A stretch of 49,700 bases of DNA from Actinomycetota bacterium (GTDB lineage: Bacteria > Actinomycetota > Actinomycetes > S36-B12 > UBA5976): the NCBI GenBank assembly GCA_947448865.1, contig CANFOW010000010.1:1-49700 (forward strand), written 5' to 3'. Below the pieces are notes generated by a model. It worked only from the letters and a program-made list of their open reading frames with translations, had not been told where the DNA came from and made no database searches. Each line of letters starts with the position of its first letter. Position 1 is the stretch's first letter. Positions 35,079 to 43,333 of this stretch are shown piece by piece. The position numbers were made by a program, and so were the translations under genes.

Positions 35079-36157
35079 TGAGCGATTATCGGTTCGTCCC
35101 GAGCGACGAGCCCGTCGCGCCATTTAACCTGTTGGCTCAAGACGGCACACTTCATGGACAACCATCCATGACTGATGCGCAAGTATTTGATGCGTTGCGT
35201 TATATGGTCCTCACCCGCACCTTTGACGAAAAAGCAACAGCGCTTCAGCGTCAAGGTCGATTTGGAACCTTTTCGTCAGTTCGAGGTCAAGAAGCATCAG
35301 TTGTTGGATCATCGTTTGCGCTTGATCCGAGTAAGGACTGGATTGCTCCGCAATATCGCGAACTTCCAGCGCTGCTTCGCCACGGATACCCGCTAGAAAA
35401 CTTTGCGCTGTACTTCATGGGAAATCCTCGAGGCGGTTCCATTCCAGAGGGAGTGAATCTACTTCCGCTACAAATTTCATTAGCGGCCCAAATTCCGCAA
35501 GCAACAGGTGTGGCATGGGGACTCAAACTTCAAGGCTCTGATGGAGTCGCACTGACTTACTTCGGTGACGGTGCGTCGTCCGAAGGTGACTTCCACGAAA
35601 GCCTAAATCTCGCGGGTGTTGTGAAAGCGCCAGTGATTTTCTTTTTGCAAAACAACGGTTGGGCAATTTCTACTCCGCGTGCAATCCAAACTGCAGCTAG
35701 AAGCTTTGCTGAACGAGCACTTGGATACGGAATTGATGGCGTAGTCGTTGATGGAAATGATTTGCTTGCCGTTTATGAAGTAACTGCAGCCGCTGTTGCT
35801 AAAGCTCGCGCGGGAGGCGGAGCAACACTTATTGAGTCGGTTACTTATCGCACAGGTGCACACAACACAGCCGATGATCCTTCGCGCTACATCGACAATG
35901 ACGAATTAGCTGCCTGGGTAGCAAAAGATCCAATTGAGCGTGTTGAAAACTACCTGCGCAAAAAAGGTGTCTGGAGTGATTCCGATGCGCAGCAACTTCG
36001 CGAGGAATGCGCACAGGAAGTTGATCGTGCGGTAACGGCTGCCCGAGCAATTCCACTTCCGACCAGTGACGCATTATTTGATCACGTGTACGCCGACCCA
36101 CCTGCATTAATTCAACAACAACGACAAACGTGGAAGAAAAGAGAGGCGCAGTCATGA
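35078..36157 (+). CDS. 2-oxoacid dehydrogenase E1 component, alpha subunit
   Basis: A 359-residue thiamine-diphosphate subunit of a heterotetrameric E1. ATG 35078 (MSDYRFVPSDEP) is chosen; the frame is open to 34844 but runs through the promoter region. The thiamine-pyrophosphate motif is GDGASSEGDFHESLNLAGVVKAPVIFFLQNN (about 164-194), and RGQEASVVGSSFAL and YRELPALLRHG match the PdhA/BkdA group. Residues such as IPEGVN-LP-QI are very close to Bacillus PdhA. Both pyruvate and branched-chain 2-oxo acids are possible substrates; actinobacteria usually use homodimeric AceE for pyruvate, so a branched-chain or specialised oxo acid is favoured by inference. It is the first gene of a tightly overlapping four-gene operon. 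Confidence 0.9.
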   Translation: MSDYRFVPSDEPVAPFNLLAQDGTLHGQPSMTDAQVFDALRYMVLTRTFDEKATALQRQGRFGTFSSVRGQEASVVGSSFALDPSKDWIAPQYRELPALLRHGYPLENFALYFMGNPRGGSIPEGVNLLPLQISLAAQIPQATGVAWGLKLQGSDGVALTYFGDGASSEGDFHESLNLAGVVKAPVIFFLQNNGWAISTPRAIQTAARSFAERALGYGIDGVVVDGNDLLAVYEVTAAAVAKARAGGGATLIESVTYRTGAHNTADDPSRYIDNDELAAWVAKDPIERVENYLRKKGVWSDSDAQQLREECAQEVDRAVTAARAIPLPTSDALFDHVYADPPALIQQQRQTWKKREAQS

Positions 36158-37137
36158 GTGACAAGACCATGATTGAAGCCATTCGTGAATGTCTTCGCCA
36201 AGAAATGGAAGCCGATTCTCGAGTCGTTGTGATTGGTGAAGATGTTGGCCGGCTTGGCGGCGTTTTCCGCGCTACGGATGGACTGCAAGCACAGTTTGGC
36301 AAAAATCGCGTTGTAGACATGCCGCTTGCAGAAGGCGTGATTATTGGCTCTGGAATTGGGTTGGCGATGAGCGGGTTGCGACCTGTTATTGAATTGCAGT
36401 TCCTCGGCTTTGGTCATCAAGCGTTTCATCAACTCGGACAGCAAGTCGCACGATTGCGCTTTCGTTCCCAAGGTCGCCACAGTTTGCCGCTGGTGATTCG
36501 TTCCCCGTATGGCGGTGGCGTTCGCACACCCGAGTTGCACTCGGATGCGTTTGAAGCTTTTTACACACATACCCCTGGCCTCAAAGTTGTTGCCCCAGCT
36601 TCAGCACATGATGCGAAAGGCATGCTCGCCGAAGCAATCGCAAGCGATGATCCTGTGTTGTTCCTTGAGCCACTCAAGGGCTACCGTCTGGTCAAAGATG
36701 ACGTTCCGGACGAACGTTTCCGCACACCGCTTGGAAAGTTACGGGTCATGCGCGAAGGCACCGATGTCACATTGATTGCGTGGTCAGCAGCATCAGTCAT
36801 GGTTAATCAGGCTGCCGAAATTCTTGCAGAACGCGGTATCAGTGCCGAGGTACTCGATTTACGCAGTCTCAATCCACTCGATGTTGACGGCATTACCGCA
36901 TCAGTTGAAAAAACTGGCCGTGCTGCTGTTATTCAGGAAGCATCCTTTACGGGTGGTTTCGCGAGCGAAATCATTGCCACAGTCCAAGAACACTGTTTCT
37001 ATAACTTGCAGGCACCAATCTTGCGTATTACTGCGCCTGATACTCCCTACCCACTGGGTGCGGTCGAAGATCTTTATGTTCCAGATATTGATCGTGTGGT
37101 CAACGAAGTAACTGCACTAGTGCAGGAATCCGCGTGA
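36154..37137 (+). CDS. 2-oxoacid dehydrogenase E1 component, beta subunit
   Basis: A 327-residue transketolase-type subunit that pairs with E1alpha to decarboxylate 2-oxo acids. ATG 36154 overlaps the alpha stop by 4 bp (ATGA) behind GAGAGGCGCAG. Characteristic blocks are VVVIGEDVGRLGGVFRATDGL (about 26-46), DMPLAEGVIIGSGIGLAMSGLRPVIELQF (about 57-85), PYGGGVRTPELHSDAFEAFYTHTPGLKVVAP (about 118-148) and the C-terminal TGGFASEIIATVQE. Length is that of PdhB/BkdB (about 325). The neighbouring E2 and E3 genes make a complete complex. Confidence 0.93.
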   Translation: MSDKTMIEAIRECLRQEMEADSRVVVIGEDVGRLGGVFRATDGLQAQFGKNRVVDMPLAEGVIIGSGIGLAMSGLRPVIELQFLGFGHQAFHQLGQQVARLRFRSQGRHSLPLVIRSPYGGGVRTPELHSDAFEAFYTHTPGLKVVAPASAHDAKGMLAEAIASDDPVLFLEPLKGYRLVKDDVPDERFRTPLGKLRVMREGTDVTLIAWSAASVMVNQAAEILAERGISAEVLDLRSLNPLDVDGITASVEKTGRAAVIQEASFTGGFASEIIATVQEHCFYNLQAPILRITAPDTPYPLGAVEDLYVPDIDRVVNEVTALVQESA

Positions 37138-38378
37138 GCACATTCAAGTTTGAACTCCCCGATGTCGGCGAAGGCATTGCCGAAGCGGAAATTATCGAGT
37201 GGCTTGTTGCAGTCGGTGACGTGGTTCGCGTGGACCAAGTCATCGCCGTTATTGAAACAGACAAATCACAAATCGAGATGCCTACTCCAGTTGCAGGCAC
37301 TGTCACTTACTTAAATGGCAAACCAGGTGATGTGCTCAAAGTCGGTTCTGTGCTGGTGGAAATCAGCGGCGACGCAACCGCGCCAAGTGGACAGGGATCG
37401 AGTCACACAGAGCACGCAAACAGTTCGGGCACATCAACAGCGGCTTCGCAAGCAAGCTCGGGAACATCGGCAACTTCAGGAACAGTGGCTTCAGAAAACT
37501 CAGCGGGGCGCGCATTAGCCAGCCCGAGTACCCGCAAGTTGGCTGCGTCTCTAGGGGTCAATCTTGAAGCTGTTATTGCCACCGGACCTAGCGGACGGGT
37601 GACCGATGACGATGTTCGACGAGCAGCCTCAGGAACGCAAGAAGCAACGGACCCTTCAACACCTACTGCACATTCACCACAAGCAAGCCGACCAGGAGTA
37701 ACAGTCGTTCCTCTCACCGGCTTGCGTCGCAGCATCGCCGCTTCCATGACAAACGCGCTTTCGATTCCGCACATTCTTGAATTCAAAGAAATTGATGCCA
37801 CTGCATTGTTGGAGTTACGCGATTCCATTAATGCTGGAGGTGGCGAGAAAATTTCTGTTACGCCACTTTTGATGAAGGCATGCATTATTGCACTTGCGCA
37901 ACACCCAACTCTGAATGCGCGCTTTGATGCACAAAGCAACGAAGTATCTCAATACGAAGCCATTCATTTGGGAATCGCAACGGCAACTGATGATGGATTG
38001 ATTGTTCCCGTAATACATGACAGCCAAGCGCTCGACATTAAGCAACTTGCCAGCGAGCTTGATCGACTTGCCGATTTAGCACGCACTCGAACTGCAACGT
38101 CAGAGCAACTCAACGGTGGAACTTTTTCGATCACTAACTTTGGTTCATTCGGTACATGGTTAGGCACTCCAGTAATTCGACCTCCAGAAGTTGCTATTGC
38201 TGGCTTCGGGCGCATTGCTGACAAAGTGATTGCCGAAAACGGATTACCCGTTGTGAGAAAAGTTTTACCAATCGTTGTTGCGGTCGATCATAGAATTAAC
38301 GATGGTGCACATTTGGGTGCCTTCACGGCAACACTTGCAGAGTTGCTGACCCATCCTCAACAGTTAGCGAGCTCATAG
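37134..38378 (+). CDS. Dihydrolipoamide acyltransferase E2 component
   Basis: A 414-residue three-domain E2. The N-terminal lipoyl domain has the modified lysine Lys44 in ETDKSQIEMP. A Ser/Thr/Ala/Gly-rich linker (about 85-123) is followed by the E3-binding domain ASPSTRKLAASLGV...GPSGRVTDDDV (about 124-158). The C-terminal acyltransferase domain (about 185-410) ends with the active-site DHRINDGA near 386, where the usual DHRxxDG His and Asp are present. One lipoyl domain is typical of BkdC/PdhC in Gram-positives. GTG 37134 overlaps the E1beta stop (GTGA). It transfers the acyl group from E1 to CoA. Confidence 0.93.
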   Translation: MSTFKFELPDVGEGIAEAEIIEWLVAVGDVVRVDQVIAVIETDKSQIEMPTPVAGTVTYLNGKPGDVLKVGSVLVEISGDATAPSGQGSSHTEHANSSGTSTAASQASSGTSATSGTVASENSAGRALASPSTRKLAASLGVNLEAVIATGPSGRVTDDDVRRAASGTQEATDPSTPTAHSPQASRPGVTVVPLTGLRRSIAASMTNALSIPHILEFKEIDATALLELRDSINAGGGEKISVTPLLMKACIIALAQHPTLNARFDAQSNEVSQYEAIHLGIATATDDGLIVPVIHDSQALDIKQLASELDRLADLARTRTATSEQLNGGTFSITNFGSFGTWLGTPVIRPPEVAIAGFGRIADKVIAENGLPVVRKVLPIVVAVDHRINDGAHLGAFTATLAELLTHPQQLASS

Positions 38379-39808
38379 TGGTTGTCGGCGAACTTCCCGA
38401 TCAAGTTGATTTTCTCGTGGTCGGCGGTGGGCCGGGTGGCTATGTGGCTGCGCTTGTTGCCGCTCAATTGGGACGAAAAGTCGTAGTCGTTGACGTACTT
38501 GGCGAAGCAGGACTCGGTGGAGTTTGCGTCAACGTCGGTTGCATTCCGTCTAAAGCGCTTATTGAATTAGCGCACGAAAATTACGAGCGGGCATCGTGGG
38601 CATGTCGTGGCCTGCCAGGCTCGGAGTCTGGACAAGTAAACATGGCTGACTTCCAAGTCTGGAAGGAGCAAGTTACTTCAGGGCTCAACGGTGGGATTCA
38701 GCAACTGTTCCGCACAGCTGGAATTGAAGTGCGACAAGGCTTCTTTAGATTCACGCGCAAAGACCAAGGCGCTGTTGATTATGGCGACGAGCGTCCACCG
38801 ATGCACATCAAATTCAAGTCATGCATCGTGGCAACGGGATCTCGCCCGACACACATACCCACGTTGAAACATGACGGGATTCGCATAGTTGATTCAACAG
38901 ATGTGCTCGCATTACATGAAGTGCCACAACGTGTTGCTGTAGTTGGTGGCGGATATATCGGAATTGAACTTGGAACTGCACTTGCCAAAGTTGGCTCGCA
39001 CGTCACGATTGTGGAGGCGCTGCCTCGTATTTTGGCGGCAATGCCAAGTCACATCGTGTCGCCGGTTGCTAAGCGTCTGAACGAAATTGGTGTGACGGTA
39101 CTGACGGACACTGTGGTCACCCACGATGACGGTAAGCAATTACATATCCAGAAAGGTGACGAGGTCAGTGCATTAGATGTCGACCTTGTAGTAGTTGCTG
39201 TTGGACGTACTCCAAACACTCATGATCTCGGACTTGAAGTTCTTGGTGTTCAACCTAATTCACGTGGCTTGCTCGAAGTTGGTCCCGACTTACTGATCGC
39301 ACCGAACATTGCCGCTATCGGAGACATTGTTCCTGGGCCAGCGCTTGCGCACAAAGCAAGTGCAGAAGCTCATGTTGCCGCAGAAGTACTGTGCGGGCAT
39401 GCCGAAACATTTGCTCCCGTTGCCATCCCAGCCGTTGTATTTAGTGATCCCGAAATCGCAACAACAGGAATGACTGTCGATGACGCAAAGGCCGCAGGCC
39501 TTGATGCTTCAGCAGCAATGTTCCCGATGGCCGCTTCGGGTCGGGCACGTACTCTCGATGAATCCGCCGGATTAGTTCAAATTGTTCATACACCTGATGG
39601 CGTGATTCTTGGTGCCCAAGCAGTTGGTCCACATGTATCTGAACTGATCGGTGAACTTACTTTCGCTATCGAGATGGGCGCGAATGTCGCTGATTTAGCT
39701 GGCACTATTCATCCGCATCCGACTGTGAGCGAAACATGGGTTGAAGCTGCGCGAGTTGCTATGGGTATGCCAATTCACGTGTCGCCAAAGCGCCCTCGCA
39801 AGGTTTAA
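38378..39808 (+). CDS. lpd: Dihydrolipoyl dehydrogenase E3 component
   Basis: A 476-residue FAD enzyme that reoxidises the lipoyl group of E2 and makes NADH. The FAD motif VVGGGPGGYVAAL is near 14-26, and the redox-active disulfide Cys50/Cys55 lies in GGVCVNVGCIPSKAL. The NAD domain starts at VVGGGYIGIELGTALA (about 187), and the C-terminal catalytic pair is in HPHPTVSETWVEAA near 448-461. It starts at GTG 38378, sharing one base with the E2 stop. Family members usually have GGTCLN at the first site; VCV is a conservative variation. The gene ends 14 bp from the converging SDR. Confidence 0.94.
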   Translation: MVVGELPDQVDFLVVGGGPGGYVAALVAAQLGRKVVVVDVLGEAGLGGVCVNVGCIPSKALIELAHENYERASWACRGLPGSESGQVNMADFQVWKEQVTSGLNGGIQQLFRTAGIEVRQGFFRFTRKDQGAVDYGDERPPMHIKFKSCIVATGSRPTHIPTLKHDGIRIVDSTDVLALHEVPQRVAVVGGGYIGIELGTALAKVGSHVTIVEALPRILAAMPSHIVSPVAKRLNEIGVTVLTDTVVTHDDGKQLHIQKGDEVSALDVDLVVVAVGRTPNTHDLGLEVLGVQPNSRGLLEVGPDLLIAPNIAAIGDIVPGPALAHKASAEAHVAAEVLCGHAETFAPVAIPAVVFSDPEIATTGMTVDDAKAAGLDASAAMFPMAASGRARTLDESAGLVQIVHTPDGVILGAQAVGPHVSELIGELTFAIEMGANVADLAGTIHPHPTVSETWVEAARVAMGMPIHVSPKRPRKV

Positions 39809-39822
39809 ATCGTAAAGCGCAG

Positions 39823-40575
39823 TTACATGCGAAGGTATGAAGCGCCGTTGAAGTCGAGAACAGCACCGCTTGCCCATTCAGCTTCACGCGATGCCAACAT
39901 CACAACAGCTTTTGCGACTTCATTGGGTGAAGGTACGCGATTAAACGGACTTTGAGCGCGGATGGAATCACCGACTGGGCTTGATAAAAGTGCTGCGGCC
40001 ATTTCGGTATCCACAAATCCTGGTGCCAAAGTCATGACCGAAATACCGCGTGGGGCAAGTGCTTGCGCAATTGATTGACCGAAAGCTGTAATACCAGCCT
40101 TGCTGGCTCCATATGCAGGACTCTTTGGTTCGCCTCGGAATGCGCCACGCGATCCCACATTAATGATGCGTGAATGATTGTGCTGTGGCATGTGCTGCAA
40201 TGCGCACCACGTGACATTCGCTGCGCCAACAAGATTCACACCTAATGTGTCCGCCCACGCTGACTGCCATTCTTCGTAAGTCGTTGCCTCAATGGGATGG
40301 TCAACAAAAATTCCGGCGTTGTTGACGAGTACATCGATTCCACCCAGATGCGAAGCTGCTTGATCAACCATCTCTTTAACAGCATCTGGATTGCGCAAAT
40401 CACCATGAACAATGCAATGACCTTCGCCATGGAGAGATTCAAGAACAGACTGCGCAGCTACTGGACTAGAACTGTAGTGAATTGCAACGCGATCTCCTAG
40501 AGCTGCAAATTCGCGTGCGATTTCTGCACCGATTCCGCGAGATCCACCAGTAACTAAAACTTTTCTATTCGTCAT
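39823..40575 (-). CDS. Short-chain dehydrogenase/reductase (FabG-like)
   Basis: A 250-residue classical SDR with TGGSRGIGAEIAREFA (9-24), NNAG near 86 and catalytic Ser and YGASKAG near 139-160. The C-terminus ASGAVLDFNGASYLRM replaces the usual VDGG. The role may be reduction or oxidation of a 3-hydroxyacyl or hydroxyacid intermediate made by the surrounding catabolic genes; no substrate can be read from the sequence. It starts at ATG 40575, where TAGGCT lies 7 bp upstream, so the transcript may have almost no leader. Two direct repeats lie just upstream (40616-40690). It is separated by 130 bp from the proline-racemase-family gene on the same strand. Confidence 0.87.
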   Translation of the reverse strand: MTNRKVLVTGGSRGIGAEIAREFAALGDRVAIHYSSSPVAAQSVLESLHGEGHCIVHGDLRNPDAVKEMVDQAASHLGGIDVLVNNAGIFVDHPIEATTYEEWQSAWADTLGVNLVGAANVTWCALQHMPQHNHSRIINVGSRGAFRGEPKSPAYGASKAGITAFGQSIAQALAPRGISVMTLAPGFVDTEMAAALLSSPVGDSIRAQSPFNRVPSPNEVAKAVVMLASREAEWASGAVLDFNGASYLRM

Positions 40576-40615
40576 GCCTCAGAGCCTATTACGGCAGGTA
40601 TCAATGCGCGGTTTC

Positions 40616-40657
40616 CAGAATCAACGAACGGTGACCAAGTCAGAATCAACGAACGGT
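40616..40657. repeat. 17-bp direct repeat pair, 25-bp period
   Basis: CAGAATCAACGAACGGT occurs at 40616-40632 and again at 40641-40657. The pair lies 41-82 bp upstream of the SDR start codon, a good position for activator or repressor binding in tandem. Confidence 0.85.
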
Positions 40658-40690
40658 CAATGTCGCAGAAATTATTCGTCACAATGTCGC
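40658..40690. repeat. 9-bp direct repeat pair, 24-bp period
   Basis: CAATGTCGC occurs at 40658-40666 and 40682-40690, directly after the 17-bp pair and with nearly the same spacing. AATTATT also recurs near each copy. Confidence 0.6.
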
Positions 40691-40705
40691 GGGGACTCGT
40701 GCGAA

Positions 40706-41767
40706 TTATTGAGGAGCCCAAATATCGGTCAACGTATAGCCCTGGGGGAATGGATCTGTTGAATCCAGCTTCCACGTGGCAACGCCTGTGACCCAGCCTT
40801 GCCCTGTGATCTCAGGCAAAATCGCCTGGTACTCACCAATCGTGGTCTCGCCAAGAACGCGGCCAATGAATTGGCTTCCGATGATGCTTTCATGGATGAA
40901 CTCTTGGCCAATCTCAAGCAAGCCGCGTGCATGCAACCCTGCTAGTCGGGCACATGTTCCAGTACCGCATGGAGAACGATCGAGTACACCTGACCACGTG
41001 CTGGGGTCATCGCGACTGACTGGCCCTTGTGTCATCACCATGGTGTTACGTGATGCTTTACCAGGAGTCGGGTCTCCCGTGTGAAGAACGATGAGGTTGA
41101 CGTTCTTGATGTTTGGATTAAGTGGGTGTTGAACTTGGATCTGTTCATTGCAGGCGATTTTCAACAATGCGCCAGCGCGAGTCAGTTCTCGACCTTTATT
41201 GGGATCTATTTCAAGACCAAAATTGGCAACATTTGTTTGTGCAAAAAATTGACCGCCAAAAATAATGTCGGTCGGAATGATTCCGTACTCGGGTACATCA
41301 AGTGGGTAGTCCTTATGAACAACGAATGCCGGCACATTTTGAATTGTCACACCAGTGACTTTTCCGTTACTGCAATGAGCAGTTGTTGTGATTGTTCCAA
41401 CCGCTGTATCAATCTTCACAGTCGTTGTCGGTTCATGCATCGTGACGCGACCTGTTTCCAGCATTGCAGTCACGGAACAAATAGTGTTGCTACCTGACAT
41501 CGGCGTGAAGCCACCTTGTTCAAGCACGATAATCCCGAAATCAGAATCGGCATTTACGGCTGGGACGATAAACACAGCACAGAGTCCTGGATAACCACGT
41601 GGTTCGCGCAACACTAATCGACGAAGACCATCGAGTTCATTTCGGCAGTATTCAAACCGCTCTTCCATCGTGTCACCTTTAATGAGGTGTGCGAGGTTTG
41701 TGATGACACGCCCTGCTTCACCCGCAGCATGTACTTCGATGGTTTCGATATCAATTGTGTTTGTCAT
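40706..41767 (-). CDS. Proline racemase superfamily enzyme (hydroxyproline epimerase/dehydratase type)
   Basis: A 353-residue PLP-independent enzyme. ATG 41767 (MTNTIDIETIEVHAAGEAG) is chosen; 12 upstream codons overlap the neighbouring SDR. Family motifs are HAAGEAGRVI at the N-terminus, the first catalytic site PMSGSN, and the second, DRSPCGTGTCARLA. The first catalytic Cys is replaced by Ser91 while Cys267 is retained. Variants of this residue pair in the superfamily are tied to 4-hydroxyproline 2-epimerase or 3-hydroxyproline dehydratase/epimerase rather than plain proline racemase. The gene follows an SDR by 2 bp and lies near DadA, which could oxidise a D-hydroxyproline product. Substrate is uncertain. 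Confidence 0.85.
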   Translation of the reverse strand: MTNTIDIETIEVHAAGEAGRVITNLAHLIKGDTMEERFEYCRNELDGLRRLVLREPRGYPGLCAVFIVPAVNADSDFGIIVLEQGGFTPMSGSNTICSVTAMLETGRVTMHEPTTTVKIDTAVGTITTTAHCSNGKVTGVTIQNVPAFVVHKDYPLDVPEYGIIPTDIIFGGQFFAQTNVANFGLEIDPNKGRELTRAGALLKIACNEQIQVQHPLNPNIKNVNLIVLHTGDPTPGKASRNTMVMTQGPVSRDDPSTWSGVLDRSPCGTGTCARLAGLHARGLLEIGQEFIHESIIGSQFIGRVLGETTIGEYQAILPEITGQGWVTGVATWKLDSTDPFPQGYTLTDIWAPQ

Positions 41768-41769
41768 GG

Positions 41770-42363
41770 TTAACCTAATTCGTAGATTTGTCCGGTACTC
41801 CATCCTTCAACTGATTTCACATATGTGTTGGTCACTTCGGCCAAAGTCACATGTGTAAAACCAGGAAAGTATGGATGGTATCCCTCTGCTTCAGCTAAAA
41901 CGCTTGGGCTGACGGCATTTATGCGAATTCCTCGAGGCATTTCAATGGAAGCGCCAATAACAAATGATTCCAAAGCGCCATTAGCTAGTGCAGCCAGCGC
42001 ACCAGTCTTGATTGGTTCGCGAGCGAGTACACCAGTAGTGAGAGTGAAGGAACCTGAGTCATTGACGTAGTCCAGACCTTGATTCACGAGTTCGACCTGA
42101 CCCATCACTTTGTCCGTGATGCCCTTGAGGTAATCATCGCGAGTCAATTCGGCCAGTGGCTTGAAAGCGACTTTCCCAATACACGCAACAACTGCATCGA
42201 CTTTGCCCACTGACTTGTACATAGCGGCAATAGACGCTGGATCATTGACGTCTACGTTGACGTCGCTACTGCGACTTGCAGAAATCACTTCATGGTTTTT
42301 GCGCAATACATTTGCAACGCCACTACCAACCAGTCCGTTTGCACCAATTACGAGAATCTTCAT
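41770..42363 (-). CDS. Small short-chain dehydrogenase-like protein
   Basis: A 197-residue SDR-like protein that begins MKILVIGANGLVGSGVANVL, a G-x-x-G-x-x-G cofactor motif, and continues with ACIGKVAF in the NAG position, TTGVLAREP and PRGIRINAVSPSVL near the end. It lacks the classic Tyr-x-x-x-Lys: the segment after the TTG strand is GALAALANGALESF, as in other short SDRs whose catalytic Tyr is missing. It may therefore be a divergent reductase or a non-catalytic binding protein. It starts at ATG 42363 behind GAAGGACAGG and is coupled to the proline-racemase-family gene (2-bp gap). Confidence 0.75.
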   Translation of the reverse strand: MKILVIGANGLVGSGVANVLRKNHEVISASRSSDVNVDVNDPASIAAMYKSVGKVDAVVACIGKVAFKPLAELTRDDYLKGITDKVMGQVELVNQGLDYVNDSGSFTLTTGVLAREPIKTGALAALANGALESFVIGASIEMPRGIRINAVSPSVLAEAEGYHPYFPGFTHVTLAEVTNTYVKSVEGWSTGQIYELG

Positions 42364-42432
42364 GCCTGTCCTTCACTTGTAGAGATATGTGTAGCCTAGC
42401 CATGCGTTAGGCACAGGAGAAAGTAATAGCGG

Positions 42433-43209
42433 TTATTTGTCCCACCAGATAGTGGCCAGGGCACGCTTTCGATTGATTGGGGAATTCGTCAAGTAATCAG
42501 CGATTTCTTGATCGCGGCTTTCATCTAGACAAAGTCGGATTCGCAGGTGTCGTACTTGATCTTCAAATGGCTGTGGCCGTCCAAAATCTGATTCCCATTG
42601 CTGAATGTGGGCAGCAAACCCGAGATCGCATGCAATCGCATGGAGGTCACTCGCAGTTGGGTTTGTGGGGCGATCGAGACTCCAAAAATGCTGCCAGGCA
42701 GAAGTCAAACTAGACAGTGGATGCATTGCTGGAATTTCAACTACAACTCGCTTTGTGGCATGTTGATTAAGTGCCTCGAGGAATGGTGCAATCTCAGGAA
42801 CGTTGTAGGCAACATGATGGCAAGTAACCACCTGTGCTTCGGGTGTGACGTCAGATAAATCCGGCCAATCGCCGAGAAACTCTTCATGAGTTAATCCGCG
42901 GGCTTGAGCATTTGACGCAAACATGGTGAGCATCTCGCTCTGATGGTCGACACCAATAACGTGCATACCCTGCGAGACTGCAGCAAAAGCTGCGATCCCA
43001 CCACCGCATCCAATATCGAGAATCGAATCTCCGCCAACGAGTATCTCACGTGCTTTGGAGTGCGAAGGAGAGTCTGGTATCTCTTCCGGAACAGTAAACA
43101 TTGCTGGCGGATGAATCCACGGAGAAGTTGGAGCTTGATTCAAAATGTCATCGGGGATTCCCCAACTTGCGAGATCTTGTTTCCATTGAACAGCGCTATT
43201 GATACTCAT
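42433..43209 (-). CDS. Class I SAM-dependent methyltransferase
   Basis: A 258-residue protein with a Rossmann methyltransferase core: motif I ILDIGCGGGIAAFAAVSQG (about 69-87), the acidic end of strand 2 VIGVDHQSEML, and VVTCHHVAYNVPEIAPFLEAL in the motif IV region. ATG 43209 is chosen because AAGGGTGG precedes it; the frame extends upstream to 43260. The N-terminal 60 residues (WIHPPAMFTVPEEIPDSPS) form a distinct cap that may set the substrate. No partner gene clarifies the target. It is flanked by an SDR gene (69-bp gap) and sqr (124-bp gap). Confidence 0.8.
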   Translation of the reverse strand: MSINSAVQWKQDLASWGIPDDILNQAPTSPWIHPPAMFTVPEEIPDSPSHSKAREILVGGDSILDIGCGGGIAAFAAVSQGMHVIGVDHQSEMLTMFASNAQARGLTHEEFLGDWPDLSDVTPEAQVVTCHHVAYNVPEIAPFLEALNQHATKRVVVEIPAMHPLSSLTSAWQHFWSLDRPTNPTASDLHAIACDLGFAAHIQQWESDFGRPQPFEDQVRHLRIRLCLDESRDQEIADYLTNSPINRKRALATIWWDK

Positions 43210-43333
43210 CCAGCCACCCTTGCATATAGTTTGCTTGAACGTCATGTTGCCTGCAGCCAATGAACGAATGCATGCAATGTGAATTCATCGAGCTTGCGAA
43301 AAACGCGAAGCAAACAAATCCATGTGTCTTAAA

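Noticed and set aside
42386-42408. GCCTA/TAGGC hairpin as terminator of the methyltransferase gene
   Set aside because: Five-base-pair stem without a T-run; too weak to call.
43269-43276. Further TGCATGCA copy between sqr and the methyltransferase as a third site of the 8-4-8 motif
   Set aside because: The partner half-site at 4-bp spacing is missing, and single TGCATGCA words also occur inside genes (for example near 22742, 40929 and 48832).
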